Origin: Bacteroidota bacterium | GTDB lineage: Bacteria; Bacteroidota; Bacteroidia; Bacteroidales; Prolixibacteraceae | DNA: 64,000 nucleotides | Direction: 5' to 3' | Assembly: GCA_024278975.1 (NCBI GenBank) | Contig: JAJRSD010000021.1 | Span: 1 to 64,000, forward strand | Part shown: piece after piece, positions 8,240 to 15,915 of the stretch | Position numbering within the stretch: position 1 is the stretch's first letter | Layout of the letters: each line of letters starts with the position of its first letter | Made by a program: the position numbers and the translations under genes | Notes under the pieces: generated by a model | What the model was told of the DNA's origin: nothing | The model's database searches: none | Seen by the model: only the letters and a program-made list of their open reading frames with translations

Positions 8240-8614
8240 TATTTGTAATTTTAATTTCGAATGATAACTTGGGTGTAAGACAAATTTCAATATTCTCTTA
8301 TTTTCAATGATAAAAGCACAATTCAAACTTATTTAATGTTGACCAATTTAATCGCGATGTACAAAGGGTTTTATTAGTGTTAAACCCAACCTATTTACTA
8401 TTACATTTCAGCAAGCAACGAAGGTAAATATTTAGATATAAGTTTTGCTAAACTTTTATGGTTTTTTTGTGTTTTGTATTAAATTGTCATTATTTTGATA
8501 ATTAAAAATAATAATGTCAAAAATCGAATTACTTTTACACCTAGTATCAGTGAAATTATATTTAGAAATTTTATTAAAAATATTCACATAAATAAATTGA
8601 TTAATAAAAAAACT
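8240..8614. other. AT-rich intergenic region between rplU promoter and beta-barrel gene
   Basis: About 375 bases without a convincing gene. It must hold the plus-strand promoter of the outer-membrane protein gene at 8615. I see no clear TAnnTTTG element there, only an imperfect AT-rich inverted repeat around 8486-8518. A frame reaching upstream of 8615 exists (from 8495) but its residues do not look like a protein start, whereas a signal peptide begins at 8615. Confidence 0.5.
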
Positions 8615-9238
8615 ATGAAACGAATTACAATTATTGCAGCAATCCTGCTAACAAGCACAATGCTTTTTGCACAATCTGTTGAATTTACACCACTGTTTGG
8701 ATACGATATCAGCGGCAAAGTTAACGGGTATTACGGAACATTTGATGTGAAAGACGATATATCTTTTGGAGGTATTTTGAGTGTTGAGGTTGATAACATG
8801 TCGTACATTGAGTTGGGTTATCAAAGAACAAATACAGAGGTTGCTGTTTCATCTTACGGCGACTTTTTAGTAGGTAACCGGACAGATCTTGCAGTAGAAC
8901 ATTATCAAGTTGGTTTTTTAAGAGAGTTTGCAGAGGGAAAGGTTGTCCCGTTTGCAAAACTATCGCTCGGAACAACAAGGTATGCTCAGATGTCGGATGG
9001 CAATGATCGATACTGGCTTTTTTCTACCGGCGTTGGTTTCGGAGCAAAAGTATTTTTAAACGAAATGGTTGGGCTACGACTCCATACTAATTTAATACTG
9101 CCTATGGAATTTGCAGGAGGTGGTATTTTTTGTGGAATAGGAGGCGGCGGTGGCGGCTGTTCTACTGCAGTTACATTTAATGTGCCGCTTGTACACTGGA
9201 ATTTGGGCGTCGGTTTAATTATTAAATTACCAAATTAA
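8615..9238 (+). CDS. Outer-membrane beta-barrel protein, unknown role
   Basis: The start at 8615 gives a clean signal peptide (MKRITIIAAILLTSTMLFAQ). The remaining 188 or so residues alternate polar and hydrophobic residues as in a small barrel: FGGILSVEVDNMSYIELGYQ, FAKLSLGTTRYAQMSDGN, and a closing strand LVHWNLGVGLIIKLP. A Gly/Cys-rich loop (IFCGIGGGGGGCS) near the C-terminus is unusual and its two cysteines could form a disulfide. It is 60 bases upstream of the next exported protein gene and the two may be cotranscribed. Confidence 0.6.
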   Translation: MKRITIIAAILLTSTMLFAQSVEFTPLFGYDISGKVNGYYGTFDVKDDISFGGILSVEVDNMSYIELGYQRTNTEVAVSSYGDFLVGNRTDLAVEHYQVGFLREFAEGKVVPFAKLSLGTTRYAQMSDGNDRYWLFSTGVGFGAKVFLNEMVGLRLHTNLILPMEFAGGGIFCGIGGGGGGCSTAVTFNVPLVHWNLGVGLIIKLPN

Positions 9239-9297
9239 AGTTTCATATTTTTTCGGCACACCTTTTGGCATATACAAATATCAGAAAATTTATTATT

Positions 9298-11577
9298 ATG
9301 AGAAATATTTTAATTACACTATTCTTGCTCGCAGGCACTATTTCGTTCGCACAAGAAAAAGAACCGGAGTTATCATGGCCTCGAGAGATTAAGGATAAAG
9401 GTTATACTATTACTTTATATCAAGCACAACCTGAGAGCTTCGAAGGAAATATTCTCAAAGGAAGAATGGCACTTTCTATTAAAAATGAAAAAGAGGATAT
9501 AATATTTGGTGCTTTATGGTTTAATGCTCGCCTTGCAACTGATTTAGAAAACAGAACGGCTGTATTGGAAGCATTCGTTATTCCAAAAGTAAAATTTCCT
9601 GATGTTGATGACGAGTCGAAACTTGATAAACTAAAAACAATAATTATAAACGATCTTGAATCGATAAATTTAGTAATGTCATTAGATCGGATTATTTCAG
9701 GTATCGAATCGGTGACGAATGAAAATGAGCTGGGTGACAAGTTGAAAAACGATCCTCCCGAAATATTTTTCCGGACAACACCCACCGTTTTAGTTATAAT
9801 TGACGGAGAACCTATTCTAGAAGACATTAAAGATTCGAAGTTAAAAACGGTTGTTAATACGCCCTTTTTAATTATTAAAGACAAAAAGCATTACTATTTA
9901 CATGGAGGGAGTTATTGGTATAAGGCAGATAATGTTACTTCCAAAAATTGGAAAGTAACAAAATCGGTTCCTAACAGTGTTGAGAAAGCTGGCGAAAAAA
10001 TGATGGATAAACCGGAGTCGCCTGAGGTTGCTGAGGAGAACACCGAGATACCCGATTTAATAGTTACAACGAAACCATCAGAACTAATTATTTCTGATGG
10101 TGAATTGAAATACGAACCCATAAACGAAACCTCTCTGCTGTTTGTATCAAATTCGGAGAATGATATTATTTTGGATATTAATTTGCAAACACATTTTATT
10201 CTTATTAATGGCAGATGGTATAACTCTAAAACATTAAAAGATGGCGAATGGGTATTTATAGAACCAGATAAACTACCAAAAGATTTTGCTGCAATTCCTT
10301 CTGATGCAACCATCGCTTCGGTAAAAGTAAGTGTGCCCGGCACACCAGAAGCACAGGAAGCATTGTACGAACAGCAAATGCCACAAACTGCCGTGGTTGA
10401 CAGAAAAACTGCAACAACAAAAGTGACATACGATGGTAAACCAAAATTTGAAAAGATGGATGGCACCTCTGTTCAATACGCTGCCAACACCGAAAGTACA
10501 GTTATTAAAGTTGATAAAACTTATTACTGTGTTGATGAAGGTATTTGGTTCGAATCGTCGAAACCCGAAGGACCGTGGAAAGTATCTGACAAACGTCCCG
10601 AAGAGGTTGACGAAATACCACCAAGTGCACCTGTTTACAATGTAAAATATGTTTATATCTACGACTCGACCCCTGAAGTGGTTTATGTTGGCTACACTCC
10701 AGGCTATTCCCATTCGTATATTTATGGCGGAGTAGTTGTTTACGGAACAGGATATCATTATCGCCCATGGTACGGTGCACACTATTATCCGCGACCCGTA
10801 ACTTATGGTTTTGGAGTGCATTACAATCCTTATACCGGCTGGGGTTTTTCGGTTGGAGTAAGTTATGGCTGGTTCTCTATGTCAATGTATCACCGTGGCT
10901 ATTGGGGACCTGCCGGTTATCGCCATGGTTATCGCCATGGTTATCACCACGGTTATCACCGTGGCTACCACAATGGTTACAGAGCCGGTTATGCACGCGG
11001 AGCTTACAATTCGCGAAATGTGTATAATAACCGCCCTTCGGGTGTGCGACCACCTACTAATAGTCGCAACAGGCCTTCAACACAACCAGTAAACAATAAA
11101 GGTGCGCGTCCATCACAGAAACCAAATAATGTTTATACCGATAAAAAAGGTAATGTTTATTCGAGAGATAATAGTGGAAATTGGACACAAAAAAATAAAC
11201 GTCCGGCAACTAACAACCCGAGTACACAACCATCTACAAGACCTAGCACGCAGCCAAGTACGCGACCATCAACCAGACCTAGTACTCAACCATCTACAAG
11301 ACCTAGCACTCAACCATCTACAAGACCTAGCACTCAACCATCTACAAGACCTAGCACTCAACCATCTACAAGACCTAGCACAAAACCTTCGACAGGTGCC
11401 AGCAATCAGCTTCAGCGCGATTATCAATCAAGAAATAGGGGAAATACAAATTACAATAATTACCAGAATAGCCGCCCAGCTCCTTCAAATAACAGAAGTC
11501 CTCAGGCAAGGCCTCAGTCAAGGCCTCAATCAAGACCTCAGTCAAGACCTAGTGGGGGAGGTGGAAGAAGACGATAA
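9298..11577 (+). CDS. Large exported low-complexity protein with HGY and PST repeats
   Basis: The ATG at 9298 starts a signal peptide (MRNILITLFLLAGTISFAQE); an upstream in-frame ATG adds 11 residues before it. Roughly residues 20-440 hold three related units, seen as VLVIIDGEPILEDIKDSKLK, PSELIISDGELKYEPINETS and VTYDGKPKFEKMDGTSVQYA, each followed by a tyrosine-containing strand and a Trp-rich segment. Then comes an aromatic section (VVYVGYTPGYSHSYIYGGVV), a HGY-rich stretch, and a basic tail of PSTRPSTQ repeats and RPQS repeats. Similar proteins are sometimes annotated as carbohydrate-binding or cell-surface proteins, but the function is not known. The repeats suggest an extended surface or matrix protein. 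Confidence 0.7.
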   Translation: MRNILITLFLLAGTISFAQEKEPELSWPREIKDKGYTITLYQAQPESFEGNILKGRMALSIKNEKEDIIFGALWFNARLATDLENRTAVLEAFVIPKVKFPDVDDESKLDKLKTIIINDLESINLVMSLDRIISGIESVTNENELGDKLKNDPPEIFFRTTPTVLVIIDGEPILEDIKDSKLKTVVNTPFLIIKDKKHYYLHGGSYWYKADNVTSKNWKVTKSVPNSVEKAGEKMMDKPESPEVAEENTEIPDLIVTTKPSELIISDGELKYEPINETSLLFVSNSENDIILDINLQTHFILINGRWYNSKTLKDGEWVFIEPDKLPKDFAAIPSDATIASVKVSVPGTPEAQEALYEQQMPQTAVVDRKTATTKVTYDGKPKFEKMDGTSVQYAANTESTVIKVDKTYYCVDEGIWFESSKPEGPWKVSDKRPEEVDEIPPSAPVYNVKYVYIYDSTPEVVYVGYTPGYSHSYIYGGVVVYGTGYHYRPWYGAHYYPRPVTYGFGVHYNPYTGWGFSVGVSYGWFSMSMYHRGYWGPAGYRHGYRHGYHHGYHRGYHNGYRAGYARGAYNSRNVYNNRPSGVRPPTNSRNRPSTQPVNNKGARPSQKPNNVYTDKKGNVYSRDNSGNWTQKNKRPATNNPSTQPSTRPSTQPSTRPSTRPSTQPSTRPSTQPSTRPSTQPSTRPSTQPSTRPSTKPSTGASNQLQRDYQSRNRGNTNYNNYQNSRPAPSNNRSPQARPQSRPQSRPQSRPSGGGGRRR
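11287..11382 (+). repeat. Four tandem copies of a 24-base unit inside the PST-repeat tail
   Basis: The unit encodes QPSTRPST. Copies at 11287-11310, 11311-11334 and 11335-11358 are identical and the fourth (11359-11382) differs at its last base. Degenerate copies lie on both sides from about 11220. The high identity at the DNA level implies recent expansion, so copy number may vary between strains. Because 24 is a multiple of three, length changes would not break the frame. Confidence 0.9.
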
Positions 11578-11630
11578 AGATTTATTTATGGTTCGAATTA
11601 ATCTTTTTGCTGCTAATTAGTAGAGTTGTT

Positions 11631-11674
11631 TTAACAAAAGAGGCTGAATCTTATGATTCAGCCTCTTTTGTTAA
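11631..11674. terminator. Bidirectional terminator, 20-bp perfect stem
   Basis: A perfect inverted repeat (11631-11650 with 11655-11674, loop TTAT). The core AGAGGCTGAATC stem ends in TTTTGTTAA on each strand. It lies 53 bases after the stop of the PST-repeat gene and 150 bases beyond the stop of the convergent lipoprotein gene, so it can serve both. Confidence 0.8.
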
Positions 11675-11740
11675 CATTCTTAATTAGATAAACCTATCGG
11701 CAAAATTATTCTCTAAATCACTGGTGGTTTTCAGACTTCG

Positions 11741-11775
11741 ACTACGCTCAGCCTGACCGTCATAATGAGCGTAGT
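11741..11775. repeat. REP-like palindrome
   Basis: A 10-bp perfect stem ACTACGCTCA/TGAGCGTAGT (11741-11750 and 11766-11775) encloses a 15-base loop, preceded by CTTCG. The core TTCGACTACGCTCAGCCTGA is, from memory, a sequence often met between genes in Bacteroidota. It sits between two convergent genes, next to the terminator. Confidence 0.5.
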
Positions 11776-11827
11776 TAAACTGTTAATCAACCAGTTGTAG
11801 TTTAAGCCCGCCAACACGTTAAAATAA

Positions 11828-12547
11828 TTAAGGCACAATCACCTTCTCTTTTAATACCTCTTTTACCACAATTTTAGCAAAATAAATTGCTTCTTCTTCT
11901 ACCGATTCCATTTTTACTGTTTTAGTTCTGCCTGACCAAAGCAGTTCTTCAGTTTCTACATCATATAAATTACATTCAAGAAAATAGGTGAAATCATCAA
12001 CATAATAACCGTCGGTATAACATGTTCCAACCGAGTATGCATAATAGTTATAGTACGAGTGCATTCCGCCCATCATGTAATTACCTCCGTAATATCCCAT
12101 TCCGCCCATCATATACGGATTCCCATAATAACCGGCAGCCCCTACTGCATAATTATTATTTCTTACAAATCGTTGCTCTTTTTCAATATCAAAAATAGAG
12201 ATAATCATTAATGCGTCAATCTCATTTTCCTCAACCTTTTTAATAACTCTCTTCCTCAACTCTTCTTTATCACTTATCAAATTGCCAAGCAATTCTGTGT
12301 TTCCCGCCAACGGAAAAATTTCGTAAGTATAAATAGCTTTTATGTTGTCATCTTTTAAATCCTTAACAATTGCCCGCTCTATTAAATACCTGCTCGATGC
12401 ATTTGGCGTAAGAGCAACCACAGCCAATTTTTCGAAAGTTTTAGATTCTACCTCTTCGTTCGACCACGACCGAACCAGTTTTGTTGAAGGGCCACAACTA
12501 ACAAACAATACACTTGCCAGCAATAAAAGAATACTCAATTTTTTCAT
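11828..12547 (-). CDS. Lipoprotein resembling DUF4136 proteins
   Basis: A 239-residue protein with a lipoprotein signal (LLLASVLFVSCG, lipidated Cys at about residue 19). The N-terminal half (LVRSWSNEEVESKTFEKLAV and IKKVEENEIDALMIISIFD) and the C-terminal half (FTYFLECNLYDVETEELLWS followed by GRTKTVKMESVEEEA) have the alternating strand and helix layout of DUF4136-type lipoproteins. Between them is a Gly-Tyr-Met-rich insert (GMGYYGGNYMMGGMHSYYNY). Function unknown. It is convergent with the PST-repeat gene and divergent from the sigma-54 activator gene. Confidence 0.6.
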   Translation of the reverse strand: MKKLSILLLLASVLFVSCGPSTKLVRSWSNEEVESKTFEKLAVVALTPNASSRYLIERAIVKDLKDDNIKAIYTYEIFPLAGNTELLGNLISDKEELRKRVIKKVEENEIDALMIISIFDIEKEQRFVRNNNYAVGAAGYYGNPYMMGGMGYYGGNYMMGGMHSYYNYYAYSVGTCYTDGYYVDDFTYFLECNLYDVETEELLWSGRTKTVKMESVEEEAIYFAKIVVKEVLKEKVIVP

Positions 12548-12704
12548 ATTATTATAGTTTTATAATTTAATGCAAAGAAAGAAATTAAATTTTAAACTAT
12601 AATGTGAATTTTTCGCCAAGCAACAAAAAGATGAACAATCAGTTAAGAACTACCCAGCAATTTACTATTTTTGATTTCTAAAAATTTGTAGTACCATATA
12701 GATT

Positions 12705-14123
12705 ATGAGCATATCGAACAAACATCTCTCGCAAAATTCTTTTCATGGAGAATCTATTTTAAAATCTATGCCTGAGTTTGCTTATGTTTTTAATAAGCAG
12801 GATGAATTGGTTTTGTGGAACAAAAATTTCGAATTGATTTTGGGTTATTCAGCCGATGAATTGTACAAGAAAAGTGTGTATGACTTTATTGCAGAAAATG
12901 AAAGAGATGCCAATACTGAAGCCATTTATAGATTATTTACAGATAAAGAAGAGCAAACCTTAAACCAAAATATTCTCACAAAGTCGGGAGAAATAATACC
13001 TGTGATTGATACAGCCAATTATGCGCTCATAGATGGAGAAGAGTACCTGATAGGCATGGCCATTGATATCAGTAAACTGAGGAAGACTGAATTAAAACTC
13101 CAGCAAGCAATTGGCGAGTTACAAAAATTAAAAGAGCAACTTGAAATCGAAAATATTTACTTACGTAAAGAGATTGAAAACTCGTATGGTTTTGAGAAAA
13201 TTATTGGTAAAAGCGAACAACTTCTGCATAGTTTATACCGCATTGAGCAAGTTGCACCAACAAACTCTACCGTGTTATTAGAAGGCGAAACCGGTACCGG
13301 GAAAGAGCTTTTTGCTCTGGCAATACACAACCGTAGTAATAGAAAAAACAAACCTTTTATAAAAGTGAATTGCGCAGCGTTGCCAGCCACGCTAATTGAA
13401 AGCGAACTTTTCGGGCACGAAAGAGGTTCCTTTACCGGAGCCAACCAAAAACGAATTGGCCGGTTTGAGTTGGCTGACGGAGGAACACTGTTCCTCGACG
13501 AAATCAGCGAAATCCCTGTCGAACTTCAGTCGAAACTACTGCGCATTTTACAGGAGGGCGAATTTGAACGGATTGGCAGCCCCGAAACGATAAAAGTGGA
13601 CGTAAGGATAATTGCTGCCACTAACCTCGACCTTGAAGAACTAATCAGAAAAAAACTCTTCAGAAAAGACCTCTATTACAGGCTGAATGTCTATCCGGTT
13701 ACAATTGCACCGCTCCGCGACCGGCTCTCCGACATTCCATTACTGGCCGAACATTTCTTAAAACGCTGCAATCTCAATTTCGGTAAAAACATCAGCCAGA
13801 TAACAAAAAAAACAATCAAACAACTCCAATCCTACTCGTGGCCGGGAAATATAAGAGAACTCGAAAACATCATCGAAAGAGCAGTGATTATCTCCACCGG
13901 GAAATCACTAACAGTTGAACCACTTTTGAACCCGGATTTCGAAGAGAAAAATATTCTGCTCCCTTTAGACGAACACCAAAGACGTTACATTATTAAGGTG
14001 CTTGAAAAAACTTACTGGAAAGTAGATGGCGCCAACGGAGCCGCACGAATTTTAGACATACATCCCGAAACTTTACGCTCGCGAATGCGAAAATTGAAAA
14101 TCAAGCGCCCAGGTCAATTCTAA
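12705..14123 (+). CDS. Sigma-54-dependent transcriptional activator with PAS sensor
   Basis: A 472-residue enhancer-binding protein. Residues 15-130 form a PAS domain (FAYVFNKQDELVLWNKNFEL), followed by a short coiled coil to about 155. The AAA+ domain has Walker A GETGTGKE (about 190), ELFGHERGSFTGANQ (about 235), Walker B GGTLFLDEISE and the arginine-finger region RKDLYYRLNVYP. The sigma-54 contact loop is GSFTGA rather than GAFTGA. The C-terminus (DGANGAARILDIHPETLRSR) is a Fis-like HTH. No receiver domain is present, so it should answer to a signal bound by PAS or a partner. It is followed by tandem palindromes and the DUF1254 locus, its likely target. Confidence 0.93.
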   Translation: MSISNKHLSQNSFHGESILKSMPEFAYVFNKQDELVLWNKNFELILGYSADELYKKSVYDFIAENERDANTEAIYRLFTDKEEQTLNQNILTKSGEIIPVIDTANYALIDGEEYLIGMAIDISKLRKTELKLQQAIGELQKLKEQLEIENIYLRKEIENSYGFEKIIGKSEQLLHSLYRIEQVAPTNSTVLLEGETGTGKELFALAIHNRSNRKNKPFIKVNCAALPATLIESELFGHERGSFTGANQKRIGRFELADGGTLFLDEISEIPVELQSKLLRILQEGEFERIGSPETIKVDVRIIAATNLDLEELIRKKLFRKDLYYRLNVYPVTIAPLRDRLSDIPLLAEHFLKRCNLNFGKNISQITKKTIKQLQSYSWPGNIRELENIIERAVIISTGKSLTVEPLLNPDFEEKNILLPLDEHQRRYIIKVLEKTYWKVDGANGAARILDIHPETLRSRMRKLKIKRPGQF

Positions 14124-14126
14124 TAC

Positions 14127-14160
14127 CCATTATATTTAATGTTTTCCATTATATTTAATG
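14127..14160. promoter_or_regulatory. Two tandem palindromes, candidate activator-binding sites
   Basis: The 15-mer CCATTATATTTAATG occurs at 14127-14141 and again at 14146-14160, 19 bases apart start to start, and each contains the palindrome CATTA-N4-TAATG. They begin three bases after the stop of the activator gene. Upstream activating sites of sigma-54 activators are typically paired palindromes about 100 bases before the promoter, and a -24/-12-like sequence lies about 100 bases downstream. Assignment to this activator is inference. Confidence 0.5.
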
Positions 14161-14248
14161 CTTTGTGGTGGTTTTTGCAGATAAAGTAAAAACCCAAAAC
14201 CCCCGCAACATACTGATTATCTTCTATTTGAAAAATAAATTTAATTAA

Positions 14249-14264
14249 AGGCATTATTTTTGAA
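14249..14264 (+). promoter_or_regulatory. Possible sigma-54 (-24/-12) promoter
   Basis: AGGCATTATTTTTGAA compares with TGGCACG-N4-TTGCA. GGCA at -24 and TTG at -12 match with correct spacing, but the usual C of the -12 GC is A, a serious weakness. It lies 54 bases before the start at 14318 and about 100 bases after the tandem palindromes, which is the expected geometry. Confidence 0.35.
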
Positions 14265-14317
14265 CAAGACTTTGACAGGATTGTATTTATACTGAAAGCA
14301 TTATACAAGAATAGCAA

Positions 14318-14668
14318 ATGATAAATCTGATAATAACGGTTCAGCCAAAAAGCATAAAGTACCTCGAATTCTCACAAACGCTTGAGCAGATAAAAGGCAA
14401 TTTAAGCCAACACTGCACGAAACTTGCGATTGTCGAAGAGAAGAAAGGTTTTACGATTGTTACAGATTTAAAATCGGCCAAACAGTTATCGTCTATTATC
14501 AATTCAAAAGAGATGGGCATCCTCTCCGGCGCCATAAAAATGCTCTGCAAAGTATCGAAAGCAGTTATTAATGGTGGTGGTTTCGAAAACAAAGCCTATA
14601 ATCTGAAGGAGGTTCAATTTAATTTCACGAGAATAATTCAAAAAAGTAAACATATCACAATTAATTAA
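14318..14668 (+). CDS. Small protein of unknown function, possibly ABM-like
   Basis: A 116-residue cytoplasmic protein without signal peptide. It begins MINLIITVQPKSIKYLEFSQ and continues KGFTIVTDLKSAKQLSSIIN, a beta-alpha-beta layout that resembles dimeric alpha-beta barrel proteins such as the ABM monooxygenase-like family. The similarity is too weak to claim an activity. It is the first gene after the candidate sigma-54 promoter and ends six bases before the outer-membrane transporter-like gene, so the two are probably translated from one transcript. Confidence 0.5.
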   Translation: MINLIITVQPKSIKYLEFSQTLEQIKGNLSQHCTKLAIVEEKKGFTIVTDLKSAKQLSSIINSKEMGILSGAIKMLCKVSKAVINGGGFENKAYNLKEVQFNFTRIIQKSKHITIN

Positions 14669-14674
14669 ATAATT

Positions 14675-15466
14675 ATGAAAAAAAACATTACAACACTTTT
14701 TATCCTACTAACGCTGTTTGGATTTAGTAAACTCCACGCGCAGGAAAAAACTGCTGAGGAGTTGGCAAAAATGTCGCAAAACCCATTGGCAAATATGATG
14801 AGTTTCCCTTTTCAAAACAATACAACTTTTGGTAATGGAGCTGAAGGAGACCGAACTTCGAATACTTTGAACATTCAACCGGTACTTCCATTCTTTAATG
14901 GACATTTAATTACACGAACAATTATCCCTGTAGTTTCTAAGCCAAACTTTACGGAAAATAGTGGTTCATCAACCGGTATTGGAGATATTAGTTCTACCTT
15001 TTTTTACTCACCTACTTCAAAAAATGGTTTAACATGGGGTGTTGGTCCAACATTTCTTATTAATACAAATAATGATTTTTCTTCTCACAAATTTGGGCTT
15101 GGAGCATCATTACTAGTTATAAAAATGAGCAATAAAATGGTTTATGGATTTTTGTTAGCTAATGTTTGGTCAGTGGCAGGAGATAAAAATTATTCTGATG
15201 TTAATTCGTTTATGGGTCAATATTTTGTGAATATGAACTTTCCAAAAGGATGGTACATTTCATCTGCTCCAATTATCACTGCAAATTGGGAAGCAACTGA
15301 TGGTAATAAATGGATAGTACCTTTCGGTGGTGGTGGTGGAAAGATTGTTAGAATTGGTAAAATTCCTTTCAACTTTCAAGCCCAAGCATTTTACAATGCG
15401 GTTAGACCGGATAATTACGGCGGATTTAGCACACGGTTTCAAATCCAATTGATGTTGCCAAAATAA
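14675..15466 (+). CDS. Outer-membrane transporter-like protein (intact copy)
   Basis: A 263-residue protein with a signal peptide (MKKNITTLFILLTLFGFSKL, ending HAQ). The mature part starts EKTAEELAKMSQNPLANMMS and continues as repeated beta-strands ending GGFSTRFQIQLMLPK. The layout (FQNNTTFGNG, LNIQPVLPFFNGHLITRTII, GIGDISSTFFYSP, GLTWGVGPTFLINT) is that of barrel proteins in the broad group of phenol-degradation MetA-like transporters. It probably lets a hydrophobic compound through the outer membrane; the substrate is unknown. A second, broken copy of this gene lies at 25185, on the far side of the DUF1254 array. Confidence 0.7.
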   Translation: MKKNITTLFILLTLFGFSKLHAQEKTAEELAKMSQNPLANMMSFPFQNNTTFGNGAEGDRTSNTLNIQPVLPFFNGHLITRTIIPVVSKPNFTENSGSSTGIGDISSTFFYSPTSKNGLTWGVGPTFLINTNNDFSSHKFGLGASLLVIKMSNKMVYGFLLANVWSVAGDKNYSDVNSFMGQYFVNMNFPKGWYISSAPIITANWEATDGNKWIVPFGGGGGKIVRIGKIPFNFQAQAFYNAVRPDNYGGFSTRFQIQLMLPK

Positions 15467-15484
15467 TCACGAAACTATATTTTA

Positions 15485-15854
15485 ATGAAAAAGATATATG
15501 TTATAATAATAGCCTTCAGTATTAATTTGCCACTGTTACAAGCTCAGGAAACAAACGTTAGTGCTTATCTCGCCGGTGCTTACCAGCCGGGTTTGCTGAA
15601 TGTGCGGGATTTGGCAGCAGTGGGTGCGGGCATCTATTTTTTAGATTATAACTACTGGAACAACAGTAACTCGTATTACGACAGGAATGGAAATGAAGTT
15701 TCCGGATTACGACTATAAAGCACCCGAAGAAGAACTGGTAGCCTTACAAAAAAGCTATTCAGTATGGATGAAAGAGGTATTTGAGACTGGTGCAGCCACT
15801 CACTTGAAATTGGTTGAATTAACCACCCCCGAAGAGTGGAAGAAAATAATGTAA
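15485..15854 (+). pseudogene. Fusion of two gene remnants (barrel N-terminus plus foreign C-terminus)
   Basis: The first frame (15485-15718) starts with a signal peptide and reads AYLAGAYQPGLLNVRDLAAV and FLDYNYWNNSNSYYDRNGN, like the N-terminus of MetA-type outer-membrane proteins, then stops after 77 residues. A second frame, open from about 15687 to the stop at 15852-15854, reads FPDYDYKAPEEELVALQKSY and HLKLVELTTPEEWKKIM, which looks like the C-terminal end of a different, cytoplasmic-type protein that I do not recognise. The likely history is a deletion joining the start of one gene to the end of another. Confidence 0.6.
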
Positions 15855-15915
15855 CATTCTGAAATACAAATATTAATAATATCACAAACAAATAATTCAT
15901 AACAAATTAAAAAAC

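Noticed and set aside
8495-8614. A 40-residue N-terminal extension of the barrel protein at 8615
   Set aside because: It precedes a perfect signal peptide, and the residues are typical of translated AT-rich noncoding DNA.
10273-10821. A 182-codon minus-strand open frame inside the PST-repeat gene
   Set aside because: It is a shadow of a signal-peptide-bearing gene on the plus strand. Its residues are Cys-, Phe- and Ile-rich without domain pattern.
11226-11400. Possible CRISPR-like array
   Set aside because: Repeats are directly adjacent without spacers and encode protein repeats in frame. No cas genes are present.
11102-11620. A 172-codon plus-strand frame overlapping the repeats
   Set aside because: The 24-base repeats keep a second frame open because 24 is divisible by three. 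It starts inside the real gene and encodes monotonous HLQDLAL repeats.
14166-14180. TGGTGGTTTTTGCA as a sigma-54 promoter
   Set aside because: The GG to GC spacing is 8 instead of 10 bases.
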